A stretch of DNA of 64,000 nucleotides from Sphingomonas sp. SORGH_AS_0879 (GTDB taxonomy: Bacteria; Pseudomonadota; Alphaproteobacteria; Sphingomonadales; Sphingomonadaceae). The notes beneath the pieces were generated by a model. The model was not told the DNA's origin. It ran no database searches and worked only from the letters and a program-made list of their open reading frames with translations. The position numbers were made by a program, and so were the translations under genes. The DNA lies in assembly GCF_030819175.1 (NCBI RefSeq), contig NZ_JAUTBJ010000002.1, positions 2,676,001 to 2,740,000 of the forward strand, in the 5' to 3' direction. Shown one piece after another: positions 1-8,658 of this stretch. The first letter of the stretch is position 1. Each line of letters opens with the position of its first letter.

Positions 1-75
1 ACGCTGCGTCAACACCGTCTCGACCGGCTCGGGGAGCCGCCGCGTCACGGTGATAATGGGATAGGTGGTGGTCAT
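1..75 (-). CDS. Partial 2-hydroxyacid dehydrogenase-like protein (N-terminus only)
   Basis: Only the first 25 codons lie in the window; the gene runs off its left edge. They read MTTTYPIITVTRRLPEPVET and onward, which resembles the start of D-isomer-specific 2-hydroxyacid dehydrogenases of the glyoxylate reductase type ('VTRRLP'). The ATG overlaps the stop of the aldo/keto reductase (ATGA), so it is the next gene of the same operon. If the family call is right, it would handle a hydroxyacid or ketoacid from sugar breakdown. The fragment is too short to be sure. Confidence 0.5.
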   Translation of the reverse strand, partial: MTTTYPIITVTRRLPEPVETVLTQR

Positions 76-1127
76 GCGATGGTCCTTGCATCTTCGGCGA
101 AGGCGTCCGCCCGGATCAGCCCCTCCGCGATCAGCGTTTGCCAGAAAGCCGGGGGTATCGGCGTCCGGTACAGGTCGAGCGTCTGCGCCAGGCGGCGCGG
201 GTTGGCGATGCCGGGCAACACGCTGGCGACGCAGGGATGGGTGAGCGGGAATTGCAGCGCCGCCGCCGCCAGCGGAATGCCCCAGGCCTCCGCCACCGCC
301 TCGATCCGCCGCACACGGGCGACGATGTCGGCAGGCGCGGGGGCATAGTCGTAGAAGGGAGTCCCCGGCCCCTGCGTGCCGCTCGCCAGGATGCCGCTGT
401 TATATGGCGCGCCCGCGATCACCGCGATGCCGCGCGCGGCACAGGCGGGGAACAGGGCATCGAGCGGCGTCTGCTCCAGCAGGGTATAACGGTTGGCCAG
501 CAGCAGCACGTCGAGCGGGGCGGCCTCGATCGCCTCCAGGCACACCTCGACCTCATTGACGCCCAGGCCGAAGGCGCGGATCGCGCCCTGCTCGCGCAAC
601 GACACCAGCGCGTCGAAGCCCCCGCCGCGCGTCAGTTGCGCCCAGCCCGCGTCATGCGCCTCGCCACGGCTCCACCGACCGATATCGTGGACGAAGAGCA
701 TGTCGATCCGGTCGAGCCCCAGCCGGTGCAGGCTGGCCTCGAACGACCGGAATATCCCGTCGCGGCTATAGTCATAGGCGACACGGAACGGCATCGGCGA
801 GACGAAGCCATCGACCTCCCCGCCCCGGCCCGACGCGGCATCGGGCACGAGCAGTCGGCCGACTTTGGTGGAGAGGACCAGCGCGCCATCGTCCTGCCCG
901 CGAAGCGCATCGCCGAGGCGGCGCTCGCTCAGGCCGCGTCCGTAGAAGGGGGCGGTGTCGAAATAGCGGATACCCGCCGCCAGCGCCGCCGAGACGGCAT
1001 CGCGGGCGGCATCGTCCGCGACCGCGCGATGGGCATTGCCGAGCGAGGCGGCCCCGAAGCCGAGTTCGGTGACGTGCAGCCCGGTGTCGCCGAGCGCGCG
1101 GACGGGCAGAGGAGGAGAGGCATTCAT
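72..1127 (-). CDS. Aldo/keto reductase, probable L-fucose (aldose) dehydrogenase
   Basis: A 351-residue aldo/keto reductase with the family hallmarks in order: ALGDTGLHVTELGFG at the N-terminus, the Asp/Tyr active-site segment YFDTAPFYGRG, Lys in LSTKVGRLL and His in FVHDIGRW. It most resembles the branch that oxidises L-fucose or D-threo-aldoses to the lactone with NAD(P). The open frame extends 157 codons further upstream, but homology begins at this ATG, so the shorter form is chosen. It follows the FAH hydrolase by 62 bases and overlaps the next gene. In context it would catalyse the first step of a non-phosphorylated fucose pathway. The exact substrate is inference. Confidence 0.85.
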   Translation of the reverse strand: MNASPPLPVRALGDTGLHVTELGFGAASLGNAHRAVADDAARDAVSAALAAGIRYFDTAPFYGRGLSERRLGDALRGQDDGALVLSTKVGRLLVPDAASGRGGEVDGFVSPMPFRVAYDYSRDGIFRSFEASLHRLGLDRIDMLFVHDIGRWSRGEAHDAGWAQLTRGGGFDALVSLREQGAIRAFGLGVNEVEVCLEAIEAAPLDVLLLANRYTLLEQTPLDALFPACAARGIAVIAGAPYNSGILASGTQGPGTPFYDYAPAPADIVARVRRIEAVAEAWGIPLAAAALQFPLTHPCVASVLPGIANPRRLAQTLDLYRTPIPPAFWQTLIAEGLIRADAFAEDARTIA

Positions 1128-1189
1128 CGGTCGAACCTTTTCGCCAACGGGGACCGTGGCCCGTGCCGAGCCACGGTCCGGGGTCACGG

Positions 1190-2047
1190 TCAGCGCGCGG
1201 GCGAGGCCGCGACGAAACGCTGGCGCTGCTCGCCCAGCCCGGCGATGCCGAGCGCGACCTCGTCGCCGGGCTTCAGGAACCAGGGCGCTGGCTTCTGGCC
1301 CAGGCCGACGCCGGGGGGCGTGCCGGTGGTGATGATGTCCCCGGCCTCCAGCGCCATGAATTGCGAGCAATAGGACACGATCTGCGCCACCGTGAAGATC
1401 ATGGTGGCGGTGTTGCCGTCCTGCATCCGCTTGCCATTGACGTCGAGCCACATCGACAGCGCCTGGGGATCGCCCACCTCGTCCGCCGTCACCAGCCAGG
1501 GGCCGACCGGGCCGAAGGTCGGAAAGCCCTTGCCCTTGTCCCAGGTCGCGCCGCGCTCGGCCTGCCACTGGCGTTCGGACACGTCGTTGATGACGCAATA
1601 GCCCGCGACATGGGCCAGCGCGTCCGCCTCGGCGATGTCATGCCCGCCGGTGCCGATCACCACGCCCAGTTCGACCTCCCAATCGGTCTTCACCGAGTCG
1701 CGCGGGATGGTGACGGGGTCATTGGGCCCCTGGATGCAGTTGACCCATTTGTTGAAGACCACCGGCTCCTCGGGGATCGGCAGGTTGGATTCGGCGGCAT
1801 GGTCGGCATAGTTCAACCCGATCGCGATGAACTTGCGCGTGCCGCTGACCGGCGGGCCATAGCGCACCGGCCCTTCGACCAGCGGCAGGTCGTCGAGTGC
1901 GAGCGCGGACAGGCGGCGAAGCGCCTCCGGCCCGATCGCGTCGGGCCCGAAATCGGCGACATGCCCCGACACGTCGCGGATGCGACCGGCATCGTCGATC
2001 AGGCCCGGCTTTTCCTGGCCCGCTTCGCCGTAACGACAGAGTTTCAT
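1190..2047 (-). CDS. Fumarylacetoacetate hydrolase-family protein, probable 2,4-diketo-3-deoxy-sugar-acid hydrolase
   Basis: 285 residues, the size of the bacterial FAH-fold hydrolases. The metal-binding carboxylates are visible in DWEVELGVVIG (two Glu) and INDVSERQ (Asp), followed by the usual GDIITTGTPPGVGLG turn. In the modified non-phosphorylated L-rhamnose/L-fucose pathway described from Sphingomonas, an FAH-family enzyme splits the 2,4-diketo-3-deoxy acid to pyruvate and L-lactate. The SDR and lactate-type dehydrogenase directly upstream match that scheme well. It lies 15 bases after the FMN dehydrogenase gene. FAH members also act on aromatic-ring products, so the substrate call rests on neighbours. 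Confidence 0.85.
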   Translation of the reverse strand: MKLCRYGEAGQEKPGLIDDAGRIRDVSGHVADFGPDAIGPEALRRLSALALDDLPLVEGPVRYGPPVSGTRKFIAIGLNYADHAAESNLPIPEEPVVFNKWVNCIQGPNDPVTIPRDSVKTDWEVELGVVIGTGGHDIAEADALAHVAGYCVINDVSERQWQAERGATWDKGKGFPTFGPVGPWLVTADEVGDPQALSMWLDVNGKRMQDGNTATMIFTVAQIVSYCSQFMALEAGDIITTGTPPGVGLGQKPAPWFLKPGDEVALGIAGLGEQRQRFVAASPAR

Positions 2048-2062
2048 GATGATCCCTTCAAG

Positions 2063-3217
2063 CTATCGGATGGATGGAGATTGGACGAGAATGTCGTCGG
2101 TGATCGCACGCACCGAGGCCGCGCCGGTCAGCGTCATCGCCACGCGCATCTCCTGCGCGAGCATGGTCAGCATCCGGTCGACGCCCGCCTCGCCTTGCGC
2201 CGCGAGCGCCCAGAGCCAGGCCCGACCCAGGAGTACGCCTCGCGCGCCCAAAGCCAGCAAACGCACGACGTCGAGGCCCGAGCGGACGCCGGAATCGGCC
2301 AGCACGGTCAGGCGATCACCCACCGCCGCCGCGATTCCGGGCAGCGCCGCCGCCGTGGACAGCACCCCGTCGAGTTGCCGCCCGCCATGGTTGGAAACGA
2401 TGATCGCCTCCGCGCCATAATCGGCGGCGGCGCGGGCATCCTCGACGTCGAGCACGCCCTTTATCAGCAGCGGGCCGTCCCATTCGGCGCGCAGCCATTC
2501 GAGATCGCGCCAGATGATGCCCGGATCGAAATTCGCGCCCAGCCAGCCCATATAATCGTTCATGCCGCTGTCACGGCCGAGCACGGGCTCCAGATTGCCC
2601 AGCCGGTGCGGCCGCCCGCGCAGGCCCACGTCCCAGGCCCAGCCGGGCTTGCCGAGCGCCTGCATGACGCGACGCGCCGGGCCGAACCGCCCCGACATGC
2701 CCGAATGCGCGTCGCGGTAGCGGATGCCGGGGATCGGCATGTCGACCGTGAACACCAGCGCTTCCGCCCGCGCCGCCCTGGCCCGCGCGATCAGTTCGCG
2801 CATGAAGCCCCGGTCGCGAATGACATAAAGCTGGAACCACAAGGGCCCCTCGGGCAGCGCGGTCCGCACCTCGTCCATCGCGCAGATGGCGACCGTCGAC
2901 AGGGTGAAAGGCACGCCGTGCCGATGCGCCGCACGCGCCGCCTGCACCTCGCCGCGCCGCCGGAACATGCCACCGATGCCGACCGGGCCGAGCACGACCG
3001 GCAAGGGCATGTCACGGCCGAGGATCGTCGTGCCGAGGTCCACATTCGCGACATCGCGCAGCACCCGCTGGCGCAACGTCACCCCGCGCAAGTCCTCGAC
3101 ATTGCGACGAAGCGTCTCCTCCGCAAAGGCCCCGCCATCGGCATAGTCGAACAGGAAGCGCGGCAGCCTGCGCCGCGCCGCCGTCCGGAAATCCTCGACG
3201 GATGAGATCGTCGCCAT
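2063..3217 (-). CDS. FMN-dependent alpha-hydroxy-acid dehydrogenase, probable L-lactate dehydrogenase
   Basis: 384 residues from the ATG at 3217; an alternative upstream start adds nine residues. The family landmarks are present: [10 protein letters not shown] (Tyr near FMN), the Lys segment GPLLIKGV, and the catalytic His motif SNHGGRQLD, then [12 protein letters not shown] and GARGVLLGR for the phosphate site. Such enzymes oxidise L-lactate, mandelate or glycolate to the 2-keto acid and pass electrons to the respiratory chain. Beside an FAH hydrolase expected to release L-lactate, L-lactate oxidation to pyruvate is the natural role. The start is 4 bases from the SDR stop. Confidence 0.87.
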   Translation of the reverse strand: MATISSVEDFRTAARRRLPRFLFDYADGGAFAEETLRRNVEDLRGVTLRQRVLRDVANVDLGTTILGRDMPLPVVLGPVGIGGMFRRRGEVQAARAAHRHGVPFTLSTVAICAMDEVRTALPEGPLWFQLYVIRDRGFMRELIARARAARAEALVFTVDMPIPGIRYRDAHSGMSGRFGPARRVMQALGKPGWAWDVGLRGRPHRLGNLEPVLGRDSGMNDYMGWLGANFDPGIIWRDLEWLRAEWDGPLLIKGVLDVEDARAAADYGAEAIIVSNHGGRQLDGVLSTAAALPGIAAAVGDRLTVLADSGVRSGLDVVRLLALGARGVLLGRAWLWALAAQGEAGVDRMLTMLAQEMRVAMTLTGAASVRAITDDILVQSPSIR

Positions 3218-3221
3218 GCGG

Positions 3222-3953
3222 TCAGGCCATGGTCCAGCCGCCATCGACCGCCATCAGGCAGCCGGTGGTATAGCCGCTTTCGTCACTCGCCAGGTGCAGC
3301 GCCAGCGCCGCGATCTCGCTCGCCGTACCGATCCGGCCCATCGGCTGGCGAGCGACGAAGGCGGCGCGCGCCGCTTCGGCATTCCCCGTGGCGGCAAGCC
3401 GCTCGTCGAGCGAGGGCGACTGCACCGTGCCCGGACAGATGGCGTTGCATCGTATGCCAAGGCCGACATAATCCACCGCGACCGACCGGGTCAGGCCCGC
3501 CAGCGCCCCCTTGGACGCGCAATAGGCCATGCGGTTGGGCACGCCGATCATCGCCCCCGCCACCGAGGCGATGTTGACGATCGACCCCCGACCCGCCGCC
3601 ACCATCGCGGGCAGCACCGCGCGGATCACCCGCATCGTCGCATGGACGTTGAGATCGAACGACAGCGCATAGCCGCGCTCGTCGGTGTTCAGTATATCTC
3701 CCGCATCGACATAGCCCGCGCAGTTGACCAATATGTCGAGCGTCCCCACCCGCTCCGCCAGCGCATCGACCGCCGCCGCGTCGAGCAGGTCGGCGACGAC
3801 CGGCGTGCATCCGGCCAGTCCCGCCAGCGCGTCCCCGTTCCGGTCGAGCGCAAAGACCGTCGCGCCCTCGCGAACGAACATCTCCGCCGTCGCCCGGCCT
3901 ATCCCCTGCGCCGCGCCGGTGACCAGCGCACGCTTTCCTTCCAATCGCTTCAT
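3222..3953 (-). CDS. SDR-family oxidoreductase, probable 2-keto-3-deoxy-L-fuconate/rhamnonate 4-dehydrogenase
   Basis: A 243-residue classical SDR. It has the NAD-binding GAAQGIGRA near residue 14, NCAGY, the catalytic Ser in NIASVAG, YCASKG (YxxxK) and a C-terminal GGWTMA. Its ATG overlaps the mutarotase stop by four bases (ATGA). Between an enolase-type dehydratase and an FAH hydrolase, an SDR of this kind would oxidise the 4-hydroxyl of the 2-keto-3-deoxy acid to the diketo acid. SDR sequence alone does not fix the substrate. Confidence 0.85.
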   Translation of the reverse strand: MKRLEGKRALVTGAAQGIGRATAEMFVREGATVFALDRNGDALAGLAGCTPVVADLLDAAAVDALAERVGTLDILVNCAGYVDAGDILNTDERGYALSFDLNVHATMRVIRAVLPAMVAAGRGSIVNIASVAGAMIGVPNRMAYCASKGALAGLTRSVAVDYVGLGIRCNAICPGTVQSPSLDERLAATGNAEAARAAFVARQPMGRIGTASEIAALALHLASDESGYTTGCLMAVDGGWTMA

Positions 3954-4336
3954 GCCTGTTCCGTTTCTTTGCTATGATCCGACTGCCGAAAGACGCGCAC
4001 CGCCTCCGGCCATGCTTCGCCATCGGCGAAGGGCGGTCGTTGCAACGCTCCCATCCGCACATGCCATTGGTCGATCGCCGCCTGCACATGGCGCTCGGCA
4101 TCGAGCGCCTCGGGATCGAAATCGGGCGTCACGTCCATCAACATCACCAGCCGACAGCCCGCCCGATAGATTTGCAGTTCGGCGATCCCATGGCGAAGCT
4201 GCGCCGCGATCACCTCCGGCGGCGTGTTGCCCGGCGCATGGGCCTGGTCATAGGCGGCGACCGTCGCCGGATCGTCGGCCAGGTCCATGATCCGAACGAT
4301 ACGGCGCGTCGCCATGCCAGCGGGCGCGTCGCTCAC
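3950..4336 (-). CDS. L-rhamnose/L-fucose mutarotase-like protein
   Basis: A 128-residue protein of the RhaM-like mutarotase family (small dimeric alpha/beta barrel; family members are about 100-110 residues). Recognisable segments are RIVRIMDL, the Tyr/His-bearing YDQAHAPGNTPPEV, and RLVMLMDVTPDFDPE. It would speed alpha/beta anomer exchange of the 6-deoxy sugar before oxidation. A GTG at 4336 overlapping the stop of the beta-helix gene (GTGA), with GGAG upstream, is preferred; an in-frame ATG at 4315 is the alternative. The C-terminal 20 residues are longer than usual. It overlaps the SDR start. Confidence 0.75.
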   Translation of the reverse strand: MSDAPAGMATRRIVRIMDLADDPATVAAYDQAHAPGNTPPEVIAAQLRHGIAELQIYRAGCRLVMLMDVTPDFDPEALDAERHVQAAIDQWHVRMGALQRPPFADGEAWPEAVRVFRQSDHSKETEQA

Positions 4337-6420
4337 TTTTCGGGCTCCACACCGGCACGGTCCATGATCGCACGGGCGGCGGCGGGCCATGCGCCGCCCT
4401 TCACCAGCATATTGTCGACCGCGCGATTGTTCAGATAGTCGGTCCATGCGCCGGTCTGGCGGCCGGAATCATACCAGTTCTTCTCGGCGACATTGTCCAT
4501 CGCGGTACGCAGCGGCAGCATGTCGCCCTGCGAATTCAGGTTCAGCCAGACACCGACATTGCTGACGACATTGTTCCGCATCGTGACGTAGCGCGATCCC
4601 TCGTCCAGATAGAGCGCGATCCCGCCCGGCACGTCATAGACGTAATTCTCCGCGATCAGCGCGCCGGGGTCCGCCGACAGGTGATAGATGGCACCGCCGT
4701 CCGGGAACCAGCTTTTCACATTGTGCACGCGATTGCCCAGGATGACCGTGTCGCGAAGGATGGTCGGCGTGTCGTAGACGCGATTGTCAGGGTGATCGTA
4801 ATAGCCCCGGCTCGCCACCCGGTAAGCCGGGCTGCCGCCCGGATCGTTGGTGCCCCAGCCCCAGCCGACATCGATCCCGTCATAGGGCGCGTCCGACACG
4901 TCGTTGTGCACGATGACCGCGCCGGTCGCATAGGTGACCAGGATGCCCGCCTGTTCGTGGTAATCCTGCGACACGCCCTTGACGATATTGTTGCGGATCA
5001 GGATGTCGCGGACCCCCGCTTCCGGCACGGCGGGGTGATGCGCGTCGGGCGTGATCCCGCCGACCATGATCGCGCCGCCCGCCAGATCGAGGAAGCGGTT
5101 GCGCTCGATCGTGATCGCGGTCGTGCCCATGCCGATGCCGCGCTCATTGGCGTCGGCGTTGTTGCCGACCCCCAGCGCGATCTGGCCGAGATGGGTGAAA
5201 TCATCGCGCTCGAACCGGATGCGGGTGGCCGCCGCGACCTGGACGGCGGCGGGCTGCTGATGCCAGCGGTTACGCGTCGTCTCGAAGGCGCGGCACCCCC
5301 AGCTACAATCGCGGATCGGCTGGTCGGGATAGTCGGGCACCCGTCCCGACAGGAACGCGCCGCTCTGCTGGCTGGCATAGCCGTCCGGGCCGGAAGGGGC
5401 GAGCCAACTGGTATGCTGGAACGACAGCCCGACAAAGGCCAAGTCGCGGACCGGAACGTCATAGGTGCCGCCGATCGCGACCAGCGATTGCAGCGTCGGC
5501 ATCACCACCTCCGCCCTCGCCATGTCCTCGCCCGCGCGCGGCTTATAGTAAAGCTGCCCCTTGGCGGGGTCGGCATAGAATTCGCCGCCCTTCTTCAGAA
5601 AGGCGAGCGCGTTCACCAGGAAGAAGCGCGCCTTCTCCCCCGACAGCGGCTGGGCGATCGTGTCATAGCCGATGATGCTGTTCTGCCAGCCCGGCTGCTT
5701 CATCACGATGCGGTTGCCGTCGATATGGTCGACCACGGCGTGACGGTGCGTGAACCAGCTCGTCCCCTCCACCTCCATGCGGCCCTGGTCGGGCAGGTCG
5801 GCCAGGAACCGCCATGCCGGATCGACGATCTCGATCCCCCAGTCGTGGAAGGCGAAGGCGCGGCGCGACGCCTCGACGGTGGCGCGCTTGGCCATCCGCC
5901 CCTCGACCCAGATCTGGCGCGGGGCCGAGCCCATCGGGATCGACGCGACCCAGATGCCGCGCTGGGTGTCAGCCAGTCGCCAGCCCGTCACGCTGGTGCC
6001 GCCGGACAGGACGGGTCGGGCATTGGGGGCCGCTTCCCAGCGGACGACATGGCCGTTCTGCCCGCCGTCCGCCGCGCCGAACTGGAGCGGCGCGGGCAGG
6101 CGATAGACGCCGTCCATCAGCCGGACGGTGACGTCGCTCCCGCGATTGAGCTGCCGGACCGCCGCCTGCGCCCGCGTCAACGTCGCGAACGGACGCTCGG
6201 GCGAGCCGTCCCCGGCATCGTCGCCGCGCGGCGACACGGTGACGACCACCGGCACGCCGGCGGGTCGCCGCAGGATATGCGGGGTTTCGAGCATTTCCTC
6301 GGCGGTCGCGGGGATCGGTTCGGGGGGAATGGACGGCGCGGGCAGGGTCTGCGCCACCCCCGGCGCGGCCATGATCGCGGCGGTCATCCCGGTCGTGAGC
6401 AACCCAAGCAGCTTCCGCAT
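4333..6420 (-). CDS. Secreted right-handed beta-helix glycosidase, GH141-like (probable alpha-L-fucosidase)
   Basis: 695 residues from the ATG at 6420, preceded by AGGAGAG. It has a signal peptide (MRKLLGLLTTGMTAAIMAAP... ending AQT). Next comes the motif of these beta-helix enzymes, VSPRGDDAGDGSPERPFATL, then RQIWVEGRMAKRA and a long run of parallel beta-helix rungs with many Asn/His/Asp residues (GGAIYHLSADPG, GGIALYLDEGS). The architecture matches GH141, whose characterised members include an alpha-L-fucosidase acting on pectin and a xylanase. Its position at the head of a fucose-type catabolic block supports fucosidase. The family call is from memory of the motif style and should be searched. 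Confidence 0.7.
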   Translation of the reverse strand: MRKLLGLLTTGMTAAIMAAPGVAQTLPAPSIPPEPIPATAEEMLETPHILRRPAGVPVVVTVSPRGDDAGDGSPERPFATLTRAQAAVRQLNRGSDVTVRLMDGVYRLPAPLQFGAADGGQNGHVVRWEAAPNARPVLSGGTSVTGWRLADTQRGIWVASIPMGSAPRQIWVEGRMAKRATVEASRRAFAFHDWGIEIVDPAWRFLADLPDQGRMEVEGTSWFTHRHAVVDHIDGNRIVMKQPGWQNSIIGYDTIAQPLSGEKARFFLVNALAFLKKGGEFYADPAKGQLYYKPRAGEDMARAEVVMPTLQSLVAIGGTYDVPVRDLAFVGLSFQHTSWLAPSGPDGYASQQSGAFLSGRVPDYPDQPIRDCSWGCRAFETTRNRWHQQPAAVQVAAATRIRFERDDFTHLGQIALGVGNNADANERGIGMGTTAITIERNRFLDLAGGAIMVGGITPDAHHPAVPEAGVRDILIRNNIVKGVSQDYHEQAGILVTYATGAVIVHNDVSDAPYDGIDVGWGWGTNDPGGSPAYRVASRGYYDHPDNRVYDTPTILRDTVILGNRVHNVKSWFPDGGAIYHLSADPGALIAENYVYDVPGGIALYLDEGSRYVTMRNNVVSNVGVWLNLNSQGDMLPLRTAMDNVAEKNWYDSGRQTGAWTDYLNNRAVDNMLVKGGAWPAAARAIMDRAGVEPEK

Positions 6421-6488
6421 CGCCTTCTCTCCTATTGTATGAAAGTCTTGCCCCGCATTCCGGACGCCGGTCGGCGGAGAATGCACGA

Positions 6489-6506
6489 CGTCGGTCGCGA
6501 CCGACG
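6489..6506. promoter_or_regulatory. 18-bp perfect palindrome upstream of the beta-helix glycosidase gene
   Basis: CGTCGGTCGCGACCGACG reads identically on both strands. It lies in the 177-base gap between the GntR stop and the GH141-like start, about 70 bases upstream of that ATG. It could be an operator for a LacI- or TetR-like repressor, or a short hairpin at the end of the GntR transcript. No U-run follows on either strand. It differs from the TGATATATCA sites elsewhere in the locus. Confidence 0.4.
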
Positions 6507-6597
6507 GGTCGGCCGACGCTATCGTCACGGGATCACCCCTCGATGCGCCGCGGTGTCGAGCGCCCCCTTATGGCGGGCGTCGATCACGCGCATGCCC

Positions 6598-7305
6598 TCA
6601 CTCCATGCCGAGGATCCGCTGCAACGCCTGTTTGAAATGCATCGCCAGCGCCGCCTCCGCCGCATCGGCATCGCGCCGCGCGCAGGCCTCGAGGATTTCG
6701 AGATGCTCGCGTAGCGTTCGAAGCGCCAGCGGCGTGGTCACCAGCCGATCGAGCCGGACGAGCGTGACGTAATTCTTTAACCGCCGTGCGGTGATCTCGA
6801 TCAGCGGATTGCGGAGCGCGGTGATCAGCGCGCCGTGCAGCCGCTCCTCCATCTCCTTCAGCCGCGCCTCCTGCTCGGCATGAAGGCCGTTCTCCTCCAA
6901 ATCGGCGATCAGCGCGCGGTGATCGGCCAGCATTGCCTCGATATCGCTGGCCTCCCCCGTCTCGGCCAGCGCGCGGGCGCCCGGCCGCTCCAGCAGCGAG
7001 CGGAACTGATAGGTCGAGCGCGACAGTTCCAGATCGGCCTTGATGAAGCGGATGCAGGATCGCGAATGGATCGAGACCAGCCCCTCCGCCTCCATCGTGC
7101 GGAGCGCGTCGCGGAGCGGCTGCACCGTGATGCCCAGCCGCTTCATCAACAGGCTCTGCGACAGTTCCGCGCCCGACGGAATGGTCCGGTCGAACAGCCC
7201 CTGAAGGATGGCGCGATACGCCTGCTCGGCCAGCCCCTGGGTCTCCTTGGGCGGGGGCGAAGCCGCGGTTTCGGTTTCGGAATGCGATATCTTGGTGCGT
7301 GCCAT
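6598..7305 (-). CDS. GntR-family transcriptional regulator (FadR/FCD subfamily)
   Basis: 235 residues. The N-terminal winged helix-turn-helix spans roughly residues 30-95 (QAYRAILQGLFDRTIPSGAE, then the recognition segment LGITVQPLRDALRTMEAEGL). The rest is an all-helical FCD ligand domain with His/Asp-rich helices. Members sense organic acids or sugar acids and usually repress the adjacent catabolic genes. The ATG at 7305 is used; an upstream GTG at 7332 is possible. A TGATATGTCA site lies about 60 bases upstream, a near copy of the palindromes between the dehydratase and receptor genes, suggesting autoregulation and control of the locus. Confidence 0.88.
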   Translation of the reverse strand: MARTKISHSETETAASPPPKETQGLAEQAYRAILQGLFDRTIPSGAELSQSLLMKRLGITVQPLRDALRTMEAEGLVSIHSRSCIRFIKADLELSRSTYQFRSLLERPGARALAETGEASDIEAMLADHRALIADLEENGLHAEQEARLKEMEERLHGALITALRNPLIEITARRLKNYVTLVRLDRLVTTPLALRTLREHLEILEACARRDADAAEAALAMHFKQALQRILGME

Positions 7306-7366
7306 GGCAACCTGAATAGGGTGGATCGGCACGACGGATCAACATCGCGCGCGCGCGAAGGGAAAT

Positions 7367-7376
7367 TGATATGTCA
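7367..7376. promoter_or_regulatory. Candidate GntR operator upstream of gntR
   Basis: TGATATGTCA differs by one base from the perfect palindrome TGATATATCA found twice in the divergent region near 9.8-9.95 kb. It sits in the gap between the MFS stop and the GntR start. The binding assignment is inferred from recurrence and position. Confidence 0.5.
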
Positions 7377-7380
7377 GCCA

Positions 7381-8658
7381 TCACCGCACACTGCGGATCG
7401 GCAGGACGAAACAGGCTCCGATCAGGACGAATGCACCCGCGACCATGAAGAGCAGCGGATAGTCGTTGCCCGTCATCCCCAGCAGCATCGCGGCGAGCAC
7501 CGGGCTGAGGATCTGGGGCACGTTGACGGCGGTGGTCAGGATACCCAGATCCTTGCCGGTATCCTCCGCCGATCCGGTTCCGGCGGGCAGGACCTGCGTC
7601 ATCAGCGCCAGGTCCACCGACATGAACGCGCCATAACCCAGCCCGATCAGCACGGCATAGGCGAACATGCCGCTGGCATTGGGCTGGATCAGCGGTGCGC
7701 TCACCGCCACCGCCATGATGATGCCCGCCGCGAAGACCAGCGGCTTGCGACGACGCAGGCGATCCGACAGCCAGCCCGAGACCAGCCCCGACAGGACCAG
7801 CGCGACGAAGGTGACCGAGGACAGCCGCGCGATCATCCCATTGGCATCCCCCTGCGACAGCCCGACATAATCCTGAAGGATATAGAGCAGGTAGGTGACG
7901 ATCGCCTGATAGCCCATATAGATGGTGAAGCGGCCGAGGAACGCCCAGGCGAAATCCGGGTGCTGGCGCGGATCGATCCAGAAGGATTTCAGGAATGCGC
8001 CAAGATGGAAGGGCGGTGCCGGGGGCAGCGCCTCGCGCGGTTCCCGGTTGAGCGCGACGAAGCCCAGGCAGGCGACGATGATGGCGATCCCCAGGATCAG
8101 ATAGGCGCGCGGCAGGTCGTGCGCGAGCAGGCCGCCGAAGATGGTGCCCGCCGACACGCCCGCCGTCATCGCCGCGCCGACCACGCCGGACACGAAGCCG
8201 CGCTGCTCCTCGACGAAGCGATCCGCGACGATGGTGGTGATCGCGGGCTGCATCGAATTGAGGCTGACCGTCGCCACGATCCAGAAGGCGGTCACCGACA
8301 CGATGCCGGAGCCATGGGGAACCAGGATGATGGCCCCGCCCCCGATCACGCCGCCGATCACGATCCACGGCGTCCGCCGCCCGAAGCGGCTGCGCGTCCG
8401 GTCCGACAGCGCCCCGGCCAGCGGCGTCACCAGCGTGCTGAATACCGAAGTGATCGCGAAGACGATGCCCAATGTCCGGGTCTTGGTCGCGGGGTCGATA
8501 TCCTGGATCTGGTTGGGCAGCAGGACGCCCAGCACGCTGGCATAGAGGGTCAGCAGCACGAAGAAGACGATGCCGAGGCTGACGATCAGCCGCCAATGCC
8601 GCGCCGGACGGGGCATCGCCCCTCCCGCCGCCGCCAATGAGGGACGCGACATCGTCAT
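7381..8658 (-). CDS. MFS sugar transporter
   Basis: 425 residues with about 12 hydrophobic segments and the MFS loop motif between helices 2 and 3 (GALSDRTRSRFGRRTPWI), a style common in sugar and glycoside permeases. Its start overlaps the dehydratase stop (ATGA), so the two are co-transcribed. It would carry the mono- or oligosaccharide across the inner membrane after release in the periplasm. Substrate inferred from context. Confidence 0.85.
   Translation of the reverse strand: MTMSRPSLAAAGGAMPRPARHWRLIVSLGIVFFVLLTLYASVLGVLLPNQIQDIDPATKTRTLGIVFAITSVFSTLVTPLAGALSDRTRSRFGRRTPWIVIGGVIGGGAIILVPHGSGIVSVTAFWIVATVSLNSMQPAITTIVADRFVEEQRGFVSGVVGAAMTAGVSAGTIFGGLLAHDLPRAYLILGIAIIVACLGFVALNREPREALPPAPPFHLGAFLKSFWIDPRQHPDFAWAFLGRFTIYMGYQAIVTYLLYILQDYVGLSQGDANGMIARLSSVTFVALVLSGLVSGWLSDRLRRRKPLVFAAGIIMAVAVSAPLIQPNASGMFAYAVLIGLGYGAFMSVDLALMTQVLPAGTGSAEDTGKDLGILTTAVNVPQILSPVLAAMLLGMTGNDYPLLFMVAGAFVLIGACFVLPIRSVR

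Noticed and set aside
1128..1598. 157-codon upstream extension of the aldo/keto reductase
   Set aside because: It lies inside the FAH gene in another frame, is Arg/Gly-rich, and family homology starts at the ATG at 1127.
1163..3205. 680-residue open frame on the plus strand opposite the catabolic genes
   Set aside because: It is the antisense of three well-supported genes, rich in Arg, Gly and His, with no domain; a GC-driven shadow. The same applies to long antisense frames at 4681-6714, 12829-15339, 21825-23819 and elsewhere.
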